Source: Chthoniobacter sp.
Lineage (GTDB): Bacteria > Verrucomicrobiota > Verrucomicrobiia > Chthoniobacterales > Chthoniobacteraceae
DNA: 14,390 nt
Reading direction: 5' to 3'
Assembly (NCBI GenBank): GCA_025351065.1
Contig: JANXWQ010000357.1
Span: forward strand, 1 to 14,390
In this document: positions 4,950 to 12,464 of the stretch, piece by piece
Numbering within the stretch: the stretch's first letter is position 1
Layout of the letters: every line of letters starts with the position of its first letter
Notes under the pieces: model-generated
The model's input: only the letters and a program-made list of their open reading frames with translations
Told to the model about the DNA's origin: nothing
The model's database searches: none
Translations under genes and position numbers: made by a program

Positions 4950-7094
4950 ATGGCCACTCGTCGCCGCACCGCATCCACCACCGCCACCGCGTCCGACGAC
5001 GCCAAGATCATCGACCTCCACGCCTGGCTTTTTCTCCTGCGGGAAAAATGGCGGCTGCTCCTCTGCTGCCAGCTCGGCATGTTTGCGCTGGCCGGAGCCT
5101 ACATTTTCATCAAGGCCCCGGTCTATACCGCGCAGGCCGTCGTCCAGGTCGCCGAGGACGACACGAACGTCATCAACATCAAGTCCGTGGACCAGGACAA
5201 CTACAAGTCCGACATCGCGCTCAAGAGCGTGGAGGGAGCCTTTGCCAGCAACTCACTGCTGGCGCGCGTGGCCCGGCTGAACAACCTCGAAAAGGAAGAG
5301 CCGGCCTTCAAAACCGACGCTGGCGACCCGCCGAAGACCGACGCCGAACTGGCGGATGTCATGCAGCGCAAGACCGACGCAAAGCTTAAGCGCGGCTCCC
5401 GTTCAATCGAGATCAACTTTGACAGCACCAGCCCCGAGCGCGCGGCCAAGGTGGCCCGTTCGCTAGTCGATGAATACCTGAAGATGTTTTTCGAGCAGGA
5501 CACCAAGATGGCGGTGATGGCCAACGAGTTCCTCGGGAAGCAGGCGGCGGAGTTGAAAGAGCGCCTCGCCAAGTCCGAGCAGGCACTGCAGGAGTACCGC
5601 GAAAAGTACGGCACCGTCTCGCTCGAGGACAAACAGAACGTCACCGCCGACTACCTGAAACAGCTCAACTTCAAGCTCGAAGAAGCGCGCAGCAACCGTC
5701 TGAAAATCGAGGGCGACCTTCCCACTTTGCGCAAATCCCAGACCCTGCCCACCGAGGAGCTGCTGGCCATGCAAAGCGTCTCGGGCCTGCCCGACGTGCA
5801 GGACGCGCTGAAGCTTATCGCCGCCAAGGAGTCCGAGTTTTCGCAGATCAAAAAGCGCTATCTTGAGCTGCACCCGAAGTACATCCAGACCCAGAGCGAA
5901 ATGAACGCGCTGCGGCAGACCCTCGAGCGCGCGGCGCGCAAGGGCGCGAGCATCGCGCTGAACTCCTACCAGGCAGCCAAAGAGGCCGAGGAAAAGCTCA
6001 AGGTCGCGCTCCAGGATCAGCAGAAAACCGGCGTCGAGCTGAGCCGCATTTCCATCCCCTACGACGAACTCAAGCGGCAGGCCGACTCGGACAAGCTGCT
6101 CTACGAATCCGTGCTCGCGCGCTCGAAGGAGACGAAACTTTCCGAAGGGCTCGAGAAGAGCAACATCCGCATGGTGCAGGAGCCGCTCGTGCCCAAAGAC
6201 CCGAGCAAACCGAACCTCAAACTGGTCCTCCCGCTGGCCTTTGCCGCCGGGCTCCTCGGCGCCCTGGGGCTCATCATCGTGCAGCAGGTTTTCGACACCT
6301 CGCTGCGGTCGGTCGATCAGGCCGAGAGCGCGCTCGACCTGCCCTCGCTCGCCGCCGTGCCGGAGATCGAAACCAAGGGCCGCCGCCGGCGCGGCAAGAA
6401 AACCCCCGCCGGGCTCGCGCTCATCGACGAGCCCGGCTCCCGCCAGGCCGAGGCCTTCCGCTGCCTGCGCACCGCGCTTTCCCTGCTGCCCGCGGGCACG
6501 CCCAAAGTCGTGCTTTTCACCAGCGCCGTGCCCGGCGAGGGCAAGAGCTTTTGCTCCGCCAACTACGCCGCCTCGCTCGCGCAGCAGAATCTCCGCACCC
6601 TCATCATCGATGCCGACCTGCGCAAACCCGGCCTTGGCGCGATCTTCCCCACGCCCAGCGGCGCGGACGGGCTGAGCGACTTGCTGAGCGGCAAGGCCAG
6701 CTTCGACGCCTCCTACCATTCCACCAAAGTGAACGGACTCGCCTTCATGCCCGCGGGCCACCGCAACGCCAGCCCGCTCGAACTTTTCGCCGACGAACGC
6801 TTCGCCAGCCTGCTGCGCGACGCCCGCGGAAAATTCGACCGCATCGTGCTCGACACCGCGCCGATCAACGCCGTCAGCGACACCCTGCTCATCGTCAGAC
6901 ACGCCGACGCCACCGCCTTCGTCGTCCGCAGCCGCAAGACGCCCGCCCGCGCCCTGCAGCGCGCGCTGCATCAGCTCGACGGGGCCGACGCCGCGCCCGC
7001 CGGCTTCATCCTGAACCGGCTCCCCTCAAAGCTGGCCGACTACTACTATTACGACGCGGGGAATTATTCGAGCGCCGGGGTCTATGGCACCTGA
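4950..7094 (+). CDS. Polysaccharide co-polymerase with BY-kinase domain (Wzc-like)
   Basis: A 714-residue inner-membrane protein. TM1 is at about 35-55 (LLLCCQLGMFALAGAYIFI), followed by the Wzz/chain-length domain (PVYTAQAVVQV). A long charged coiled-coil region spans about 170-400, and the GNVR-type segment VPKDPSKPNLKL leads into TM2 (about 424-446). The cytoplasmic part is a bacterial tyrosine kinase: Walker A VPGEGKS (527-533), Walker A' LIIDADLRKP (551-560), Walker B IVLDTAP (632-638). The C-terminus is a tyrosine cluster (Tyr698-701, 706, 712), the autophosphorylation tail of this class. In Wzc systems, cycles of phosphorylation control polymer length and export with the OPX protein. 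Kinase and co-polymerase are fused in one chain, unlike the split form of Firmicutes. The ATG at 4950 follows the OPX gene by 5 nt in an A-rich stretch. The 3' end overlaps the flippase gene by 11 nt, suggesting coupled translation. Confidence 0.94.
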   Translation: MATRRRTASTTATASDDAKIIDLHAWLFLLREKWRLLLCCQLGMFALAGAYIFIKAPVYTAQAVVQVAEDDTNVINIKSVDQDNYKSDIALKSVEGAFASNSLLARVARLNNLEKEEPAFKTDAGDPPKTDAELADVMQRKTDAKLKRGSRSIEINFDSTSPERAAKVARSLVDEYLKMFFEQDTKMAVMANEFLGKQAAELKERLAKSEQALQEYREKYGTVSLEDKQNVTADYLKQLNFKLEEARSNRLKIEGDLPTLRKSQTLPTEELLAMQSVSGLPDVQDALKLIAAKESEFSQIKKRYLELHPKYIQTQSEMNALRQTLERAARKGASIALNSYQAAKEAEEKLKVALQDQQKTGVELSRISIPYDELKRQADSDKLLYESVLARSKETKLSEGLEKSNIRMVQEPLVPKDPSKPNLKLVLPLAFAAGLLGALGLIIVQQVFDTSLRSVDQAESALDLPSLAAVPEIETKGRRRRGKKTPAGLALIDEPGSRQAEAFRCLRTALSLLPAGTPKVVLFTSAVPGEGKSFCSANYAASLAQQNLRTLIIDADLRKPGLGAIFPTPSGADGLSDLLSGKASFDASYHSTKVNGLAFMPAGHRNASPLELFADERFASLLRDARGKFDRIVLDTAPINAVSDTLLIVRHADATAFVVRSRKTPARALQRALHQLDGADAAPAGFILNRLPSKLADYYYYDAGNYSSAGVYGT

Positions 7095-8631
7095 CGCGGG
7101 CGATCCCAGCACCGCACCGCTGCCGAAAACCGGCCCGACCCTGCGGCAAAAAACCCGGCACGGCCTGCTCTGGGCCGGCGGCGAAGCTGGCTCGCGCGCG
7201 CTGCTTCAGTTCGGCGTCCTCGCCGTCATGGCGCGGCTGCTCACGCCGAAGGACTACGGCGACGCCGGCGCGGCGATGATCGTGATCGGCATCTCGGCCA
7301 TGTTTTCCCAGCTCGGCGTCGGCCCCGCCATCGTCCAGCGGCCCGAGATCAAAGCGCCGCATCTCACGGCCGCGTTCCATGCCTCCGTGCTGCTCGGCGT
7401 GCTCGTCGGCGCGCTCGTCTGGCTGGGCGCGCCGCTCTTTGCCGCGCTCTTTCGCCTCGGCGAACTGACCCCGCTGCTCCGCGTGCTCGCGCTGACTTTT
7501 CCCATCGCCGGCCTCGCCGTGGTCGCGGAATCCTGCCTCCAGCGCGACATGCGTTTCGACCTGCTGGCCCGCGCCGAGGTCATCTCCAGCGCCGTGGCTT
7601 TCTGCGCCGTCGGCATCCCGCTCGCGTGGACCGGGCACGGCGCGTGGGCGCTGGTCTGGGCGCAGCTCGCGCAGACCGTGGCGAAAAGTTTTCTGGTCAT
7701 GTACTACCGCCCTTTCCAGCCCGGACTGCGGTGGGAAAAAAGCGCGCTGCACGAGCTGCTGCATTTTGGCAGCGGGCTCACGCTGGCCCGGCTGGCGAAC
7801 TACATCGCCACGAACGGCGACAACTTTGTCGTGGGCCGCTGGCTCGGCGCGGAGGCGCTCGGCATCTACAGCCGCGCCTACCAGCTCATGGTCGCGCCCG
7901 CCGCGCTCATGGGCAACGTGCTCGACAAAGTGCTCTTTCCCGCGATGGCCAAAGTGCAGGGCAACGACGCGCAGCTCGCGCGCGTTTACACCCAGGGCTC
8001 CACGCTGCTCGCGCTCGTCATGCTGCCGGCCAGCGCCATGATCGGCCTGCTCGCGCCGGAGATTGTGGCCCTGCTCCTCGGGCCGAAATGGGACGCCGTG
8101 ATCTTCCCGCTTCAGGTTTTTTCCACCGGCCTGCTTTTCCGCACGAGCATGAAGCTCAGCGTCTCGCTCGTGCGGGCGAAAGGCCACGTCTATCAGCTCG
8201 CGCTGTCGCAGGTTTATTATGGCGTGGCCGTACTCGGGCTGGCGGCGGCGGGGCTGCCGTGGGGCATCCGCGGCGTCAGCGTCGGCGTGCTCGCGGGCAT
8301 CACCATTTGCTTTAGCATCATGTCCGCCGTCTGCCTGCGGCTCGTCGGCCTGCGCTGGCGCGACTTTCTCGCCGCGCACCTCCCCGCCCTGCGGCTCACC
8401 GCCGTGGTGGCGCTAGGCGGCTGGCTGGCCTGCGCCGGGCTGCGCGGGCACGGGCTCGCGCCGCTCGCGCTGCTGCCCGCAGCGGGGCTGCTCATGCTCC
8501 TCCCCGCCGTGCTCCTGACCGCCGCGCTGCCGCGCTTTTTTCTCGGAGCCTCCGGCGAGGCGTGGCGCGACCAGGCGCTCCGCACGCTGCGCCGCCGGGG
8601 CGGTTCCACCGTCCTGCACAGCTACCTATGA
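7084..8631 (+). CDS. Wzx-type polysaccharide flippase (MOP superfamily)
   Basis: A 515-residue, very hydrophobic protein with roughly 12-14 membrane helices. It opens with TLRQKTRHGLLWAGGEAGSRALLQFGVLAVMARLLTPKDYG, the usual start of the polysaccharide-synthesis flippase family. Other typical segments are FSQLGVGPAIVQRPEI, GRWLGAEALGIYSRAYQL and AMAKVQGNDAQL, and the length fits WzxC-like members. It should move lipid-linked repeat units from the cytoplasmic to the periplasmic face of the inner membrane for polymerisation by the Wzy-like protein encoded last in this window. It overlaps the Wzc-like gene by 11 nt. Its stop forms an ATGA with the start of a six-codon ORF that leads to the methyltransferase gene. 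Substrate cannot be predicted. Confidence 0.9.
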   Translation: MAPDAGDPSTAPLPKTGPTLRQKTRHGLLWAGGEAGSRALLQFGVLAVMARLLTPKDYGDAGAAMIVIGISAMFSQLGVGPAIVQRPEIKAPHLTAAFHASVLLGVLVGALVWLGAPLFAALFRLGELTPLLRVLALTFPIAGLAVVAESCLQRDMRFDLLARAEVISSAVAFCAVGIPLAWTGHGAWALVWAQLAQTVAKSFLVMYYRPFQPGLRWEKSALHELLHFGSGLTLARLANYIATNGDNFVVGRWLGAEALGIYSRAYQLMVAPAALMGNVLDKVLFPAMAKVQGNDAQLARVYTQGSTLLALVMLPASAMIGLLAPEIVALLLGPKWDAVIFPLQVFSTGLLFRTSMKLSVSLVRAKGHVYQLALSQVYYGVAVLGLAAAGLPWGIRGVSVGVLAGITICFSIMSAVCLRLVGLRWRDFLAAHLPALRLTAVVALGGWLACAGLRGHGLAPLALLPAAGLLMLLPAVLLTAALPRFFLGASGEAWRDQALRTLRRRGGSTVLHSYL

Positions 8632-8648
8632 ACCACTCGAAAAAATGA
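8628..8648 (+). other. Six-codon mini-ORF bridging flippase and methyltransferase genes
   Basis: ATG at 8628 overlaps the flippase stop (ATGA, 8628-8631) and encodes MNHSKK. Its TGA (8646-8648) overlaps the next gene's ATG (8645) in another ATGA. The 13-nt gap is thus spanned by an open reading frame with stop-start overlaps at both ends. Whether it is translated is unknown; it could relay ribosomes or be chance. Confidence 0.25.
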
Positions 8649-9382
8649 AAGCCCTCATCAAAAAAATCATCCACTCCTACGGTTACGAGCTCCTGCCGCG
8701 CGTCCTGCGCACCCACAATATGGAGCCCGAGTTCCTCGAACTCTACGGGCGCTGCAAACCCTTCACCATGACCTCGCCCGAGCGCATGTACGCGCTCTTC
8801 ATCGCCGTGCGCCACGCCGTGCGGCTGAAGCTGCCCGGCGAGTTTGTCGAGTGCGGCGTGTGGCGCGGCGGGAGCTGCATGCTCATCGCCCACACCCTCA
8901 TCCACCTCGGCGCGACCGACCGCCGCATCCGGCTCTTCGACACCTTCGAGGGCATGAGCAAACCCACCGACCACGACCGCAGCGTCCACGGCCAGGTGGC
9001 CGAGGAAAAATGGCAGGACACCGACGCTGGCCGCGCGTGGTGCGCGGCCAGCCTCGACGACGTGAAGCAAAACATGGCCAGCACCGGCTACCCGATGGCG
9101 AACATCAGCCTCGTGCAGGGCAAGGTCGAGGAAAGCCTGCCCGCCGGCGCCCCGGAGGCCGTGGCGCTGCTGCGGCTCGACACCGACTGGTACGAATCCA
9201 CGCGCCAGGAACTCGAAGTCCTCTACCCGCTCCTCACCCGCAACGGCGTGCTCATCCTCGACGACTATGGCCACTGGGCCGGCGCGAAAAAAGCGGTGGA
9301 CGAATATTTTCTCGACCATCCGAACCCGCCGCTCTTCAACCGCATCGACAACGCGGGCCGCCTCGCCATCAAGCTCGCCTGA
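8645..9382 (+). CDS. TylF/MycF-family O-methyltransferase
   Basis: A 245-residue class I SAM-dependent methyltransferase. The SAM-binding region is GEFVECGVWRGGS (residues 65-77), followed by RIRLFDTFEGMS, with the FDTFEGM hallmark of the macrocin O-methyltransferase family. The metal-binding and catalytic acidic residues are in LRLDTDWYEST (Asp179, Asp181) and LILDDYGHW (Asp206, Asp207). Known members TylF and MycF methylate sugar hydroxyls of macrolides with Mg2+. Relatives are common in polysaccharide loci, where methylation can modify or cap a glycan. Here it most likely methylates a sugar of the repeat unit or chain end; the target is unknown. It is cytoplasmic, with no signal peptide. 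The start at 8645 is supported by KALIKKIIHSYGYELLPR, a usual N-terminus for the family. The beta-helix gene follows after 23 nt. Confidence 0.88.
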   Translation: MKALIKKIIHSYGYELLPRVLRTHNMEPEFLELYGRCKPFTMTSPERMYALFIAVRHAVRLKLPGEFVECGVWRGGSCMLIAHTLIHLGATDRRIRLFDTFEGMSKPTDHDRSVHGQVAEEKWQDTDAGRAWCAASLDDVKQNMASTGYPMANISLVQGKVEESLPAGAPEAVALLRLDTDWYESTRQELEVLYPLLTRNGVLILDDYGHWAGAKKAVDEYFLDHPNPPLFNRIDNAGRLAIKLA

Positions 9383-9405
9383 CCGGCCCCAACCACCCGC
9401 GCGCC

Positions 9406-11220
9406 ATGATTCCCAAAGCCGCCACCTTCCTCCTCGCCACCCTCGCGGCGCTGACCGCGGCCAGCGCCGCCGAGCGCCATGTGGACGGACGGCACGGCGA
9501 CGACGGCAGCGACGGTGGCACGGAAAAAACCGCGTGGAAAACGCTCGCCCACGCCGTCCACGAAGTTGCGCCCGGCGACAACGTAATCGTGCATGCGGGC
9601 GTTTATTTTGAGCAGGTCGTGCTCGAGAAAAAGGGCACCGTGGAAATGCCGATCCGTTTCACCGCCGACGAACGCGCGAAAAACCGCGTCATCATTTCCG
9701 GCGCCGATCCCGACATCCGTTCCGGCGAGAAAAAGTGGACGCCCGTGGAAAAGCAGCCGCAGCTTTTTTCGCTCGCGCTCGACCACGCGCCCGCGCGCGT
9801 GCTGTGCGACGAGACCGATCTTTTCCCCTACCCGAATCTCGCCGCGCTCAAAACTTTCACCCTCGACGGCGGCATCCCCGGCCCCGCGCACGGCTTTGCC
9901 TACGATGCCGCGAGCCGCACGCTCTACGTGCGCCTGCATGTGGCCTACGGCGTGACTGACCCGAACAAACGCACGATGAAAGTCTCGCCCGCCGGCAGCG
10001 GGCGACCGAACCTCGCCACGCTGGACAACGCCGCCTGGGCCGTGCTCGCCGACGGCCCCGCGTACGTGGTGCTCGACGGCTTCACTTTCGAGACGCCCGC
10101 GCTGGCCGGCGTCTTTGCGCGGGCCGACAACGTGACCGTGAGCCACTGCTGGTTCCTCGGCTGCCGCACCGGCGTGGCCGGCAGTTCCACCGCCGCCGCG
10201 GACGGCCGCCACACGAGCGATGTCCTCATCGAAAATTGCAATTTCACCCAGTACCCCGCCTACGAGGATGTGAAAGATGTGGTGGCCCGCGCCGCTGCGC
10301 AAAAAACGAAACTGCCCGCCTTTTACTGGCAGCACCGTCGCAGCGGGCCGCAGGGCTACGACCTCGGGCTGGCGCTGGGAATCGGCACGCGCTGGAAAAT
10401 CCGCGGCAACTACATTCACAACGCGGTCAACGGGCTCTCCGCGTTGTCCGTCGCCAGCAGCCGCGAGCTCGAGGTCAGCGAAAACCGTTTCGAGCGCATC
10501 CTCCGCACCGCCATCCACACCGGCCAGCACGCCACCGGCCTGCGCATCCACCACAATCTTATTGCAGACACCTTCCAGCCCTTCGTGTGGAAACCGGAGG
10601 ACGGCACGCCGTGGCCGGGGCCGATCTGGATTTACCGCAACGTCGTCCTCGAAAGCGCCGACGCCCAGGCGCTGTGGGCGCGGCTGGACTGGACGCCGGG
10701 CTGCTTCCACCTCGCCGTGCCGGATGCAAACTGGCAGCGCCCGCAGATGATAGACACGCCGCGCGATGTCGTGGCGGTGCCCGGCGAAGGCGTGACGGTC
10801 TATAACAACACCTTCCATTTTCCGAGCGGCACGGTCTTTTCCTTCGGCGATCTCGACGACCGCACCGTGCGCAATTTCAAGTTCTTCAACAACGTCTGCG
10901 TCGCCCAAGGGCTCGCGCCCGCGGCCTATCGCACGTTCGATTTTTCCGGGATGGAATTTGCCGGCAACGGCGTAGTCGCCGTCGGCGACCGGATGCCTGG
11001 CCCTGGCGACACCTTTGCCGGCCGCGCCGGAAAAAATGTCGGCTCCGCGGCTGCGCTTGGCCTCACCGACCTGCTGCACGGCAACGTGGCGCTGACCAAA
11101 AAAAGCCCCGCCGCGGGTGGCGGCGTCGAACTCAAAAACCTGCGCGATGCCAGCGCCGACATCGGCGCGCTCAAGCCCGGCGAAACGCGCCCGCTCTACG
11201 TCAGTCCGGCCGCCCGCTGA
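9406..11220 (+). CDS. Secreted right-handed parallel beta-helix protein
   Basis: A 604-residue protein. Residues 1-22 are a signal peptide (KAATFLLATLAALTAASAA, cleavage before ERH). The mature start (VDGRHGDDGSDGGTEKTAWKTL, AVAPGD-like region, VIVHAGVYFEQVVL) is the classic N-terminal cap of pectate-lyase-fold proteins. Repeated coils follow: VLIENCNFTQY, IRGNYIHNAVNGLSALSV, LEVSENRFERI, LRIHHNLIADTF, IWIYRNVVLES, VTVYNNTFHF and FKFFNNVCVAQG. The C-terminus has the usual SPAAGGGVEL...DIGAL closing segment. No transmembrane anchor follows. Known relatives are lyases, glycosidases and epimerases acting on polysaccharides; AlgG, the alginate epimerase, is a periplasmic example in an export operon. 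I cannot identify catalytic residues. The position between a methyltransferase and a glycosyltransferase argues for modifying or trimming the exported polymer. The same frame is open further left, but ATG 9406 starts the signal peptide and lies after the methyltransferase stop. Confidence 0.85.
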   Translation: MIPKAATFLLATLAALTAASAAERHVDGRHGDDGSDGGTEKTAWKTLAHAVHEVAPGDNVIVHAGVYFEQVVLEKKGTVEMPIRFTADERAKNRVIISGADPDIRSGEKKWTPVEKQPQLFSLALDHAPARVLCDETDLFPYPNLAALKTFTLDGGIPGPAHGFAYDAASRTLYVRLHVAYGVTDPNKRTMKVSPAGSGRPNLATLDNAAWAVLADGPAYVVLDGFTFETPALAGVFARADNVTVSHCWFLGCRTGVAGSSTAAADGRHTSDVLIENCNFTQYPAYEDVKDVVARAAAQKTKLPAFYWQHRRSGPQGYDLGLALGIGTRWKIRGNYIHNAVNGLSALSVASSRELEVSENRFERILRTAIHTGQHATGLRIHHNLIADTFQPFVWKPEDGTPWPGPIWIYRNVVLESADAQALWARLDWTPGCFHLAVPDANWQRPQMIDTPRDVVAVPGEGVTVYNNTFHFPSGTVFSFGDLDDRTVRNFKFFNNVCVAQGLAPAAYRTFDFSGMEFAGNGVVAVGDRMPGPGDTFAGRAGKNVGSAAALGLTDLLHGNVALTKKSPAAGGGVELKNLRDASADIGALKPGETRPLYVSPAAR

Positions 11221-12464
11221 TGGAAAAACTCCGCATCCTGCTCGTCACCAACAAGTGCCCGCCGGACTTCGACGGCGGCTACGAGCTGCGGGCCTTCCAA
11301 ATCGCCCAGGCGCTCCGCGCGCGCGGCCACGAGCTGGACGTGGTCACCAGCCGCTACCGCCCCACTTTTCACGGCGAAAAAAACGACCCGCCGTGGGTGC
11401 ATCGCATCTTCCGCTTCGTGCCCGTGAGCCAGAGCAAGACGTGGTGGCGCAAAGTCGAGCGCGTGTTCCTGCGCCTGCGCAGCACCAGCGTGGCGGGCGA
11501 AAATCGCGCGGCCCTCGCAGCGCATCTCGCCGGTCGCAAATACGATCTCGCCTACCACTTTGGCCTGCACCGCGTGGGGCTCGCGCTCGCCGAGCCGCTC
11601 GTCCGCCAGGGCACGCCGATCCTCTGGCACGCGGGTGACAACTACCTCGCCCAGCACCTGCACCACCTCCCGCGCACGCAGCCCGGCTACACTTTGGCGC
11701 TGCGGCTTTTCGCGGGGCGCTGGGCGCGGATGGAGCAGGAAATCGACTACCGCCACATCGCGTTCGTCAGCGAGTTTCTGCGCGACGACTGCGCGGCGAA
11801 AGGCCTGCGGCCGCAGCGCGCGTTCGTCATTTCGCGCGGCATAGATTTCCCGCTCGCGGAGGATGTGGCGCGCGCGCGCACCCAGCCGCCGGTGTTTTTT
11901 CTCGCGGGCCGGATTGATCCGACGAAGGGCGTCCACAACGTCATCGCCGCCGCCGGGCTGCTGCTGCGCCAGCGGCCGGAGCTGGCGTGGAAAATAGAAT
12001 TCGGCGGGCTCTCGAACCGCCCGCACTACCAGGCGCAGCTCGACGCGCAGATCGCCACGGAGGGCGTGGGCGAACGCGTTGCCTTTCTCGGCCAGCTCAG
12101 CCGCGCGGAAGTCACCGCGCGGATGCAGAGTGCGACCGCGTATGTTTTTTCCTCGGTCTATGGCGAGCCGTTTTCGAGCACCATCATCGAGTCCATGGCC
12201 TGCGGCACGCCGCTCATCGGCGCGGACGACGGCTCGCTGCTGGAGGTCGCGCAGCCCGGCGTCTCCGCGCTCGTCTATCGCAAAAACGAACCCGCCGAAC
12301 TCGCGGCCTACATGGCGAACGTGCTCGACGATCCCGCGCTCGCGCAGCGACTCGCCACCGCCGGCCTCGCCACGGTGCGCGCGCGCTACACCCTCGACCG
12401 CATCCTCGAGCAAACCGAAGCCGCCTTCGCCGAAGTCATCGCCGCCGGCCCCTACCTGCCATGA
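11220..12464 (+). CDS. GT4-family glycosyltransferase (first of two)
   Basis: A 414-residue GT-B fold enzyme, cytoplasmic or membrane-associated. The N-terminal domain begins MEKLRILLVTNKCPPDFDGGYELRAF with the Gly-rich loop for acceptor binding. The C-terminal donor domain starts around AGRIDPTKGVHNVIAAAGLL, followed by VAFLGQLSRAEV and the E-x7-E motif EPFSSTIIE (Glu316, Glu324), then SMACGTPLIGADDGSLLEV. These are the standard features of retaining GT4 enzymes that transfer sugars from nucleotide donors. It should add one residue of the lipid-linked repeat unit; donor and linkage are unknown. The start codon shares one base with the previous stop (TGATG), and the end overlaps the next glycosyltransferase by 4 nt (ATGA), so the three genes are probably translationally coupled. 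Confidence 0.92.
   Translation: MEKLRILLVTNKCPPDFDGGYELRAFQIAQALRARGHELDVVTSRYRPTFHGEKNDPPWVHRIFRFVPVSQSKTWWRKVERVFLRLRSTSVAGENRAALAAHLAGRKYDLAYHFGLHRVGLALAEPLVRQGTPILWHAGDNYLAQHLHHLPRTQPGYTLALRLFAGRWARMEQEIDYRHIAFVSEFLRDDCAAKGLRPQRAFVISRGIDFPLAEDVARARTQPPVFFLAGRIDPTKGVHNVIAAAGLLLRQRPELAWKIEFGGLSNRPHYQAQLDAQIATEGVGERVAFLGQLSRAEVTARMQSATAYVFSSVYGEPFSSTIIESMACGTPLIGADDGSLLEVAQPGVSALVYRKNEPAELAAYMANVLDDPALAQRLATAGLATVRARYTLDRILEQTEAAFAEVIAAGPYLP

Noticed and set aside
7006..8379. A 457-codon minus-strand frame opposite the flippase
   Set aside because: Composition is low-complexity and highly charged (Arg, His, Glu, Gln, Ala), the mirror of a hydrophobic protein; no start context or motif.
8851..9405. 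Leftward extension of the beta-helix frame into the methyltransferase gene
   Set aside because: The extension is Arg/Pro/His-rich and overlaps a well-supported methyltransferase. The ATG at 9406 begins a proper signal peptide.
9265..11079. A 604-codon open frame on the minus strand opposite the beta-helix gene
   Set aside because: Its product is Arg/Gly/Val-rich with no recognisable motif, typical of an antisense frame in GC-rich DNA. The plus strand holds a clear secreted beta-helix protein.
11987..12460. Upstream extension of the second glycosyltransferase
   Set aside because: The extension is Arg-rich and covers the first glycosyltransferase's donor domain. The ATGA overlap at 12461 gives a normal GT4 N-terminus.
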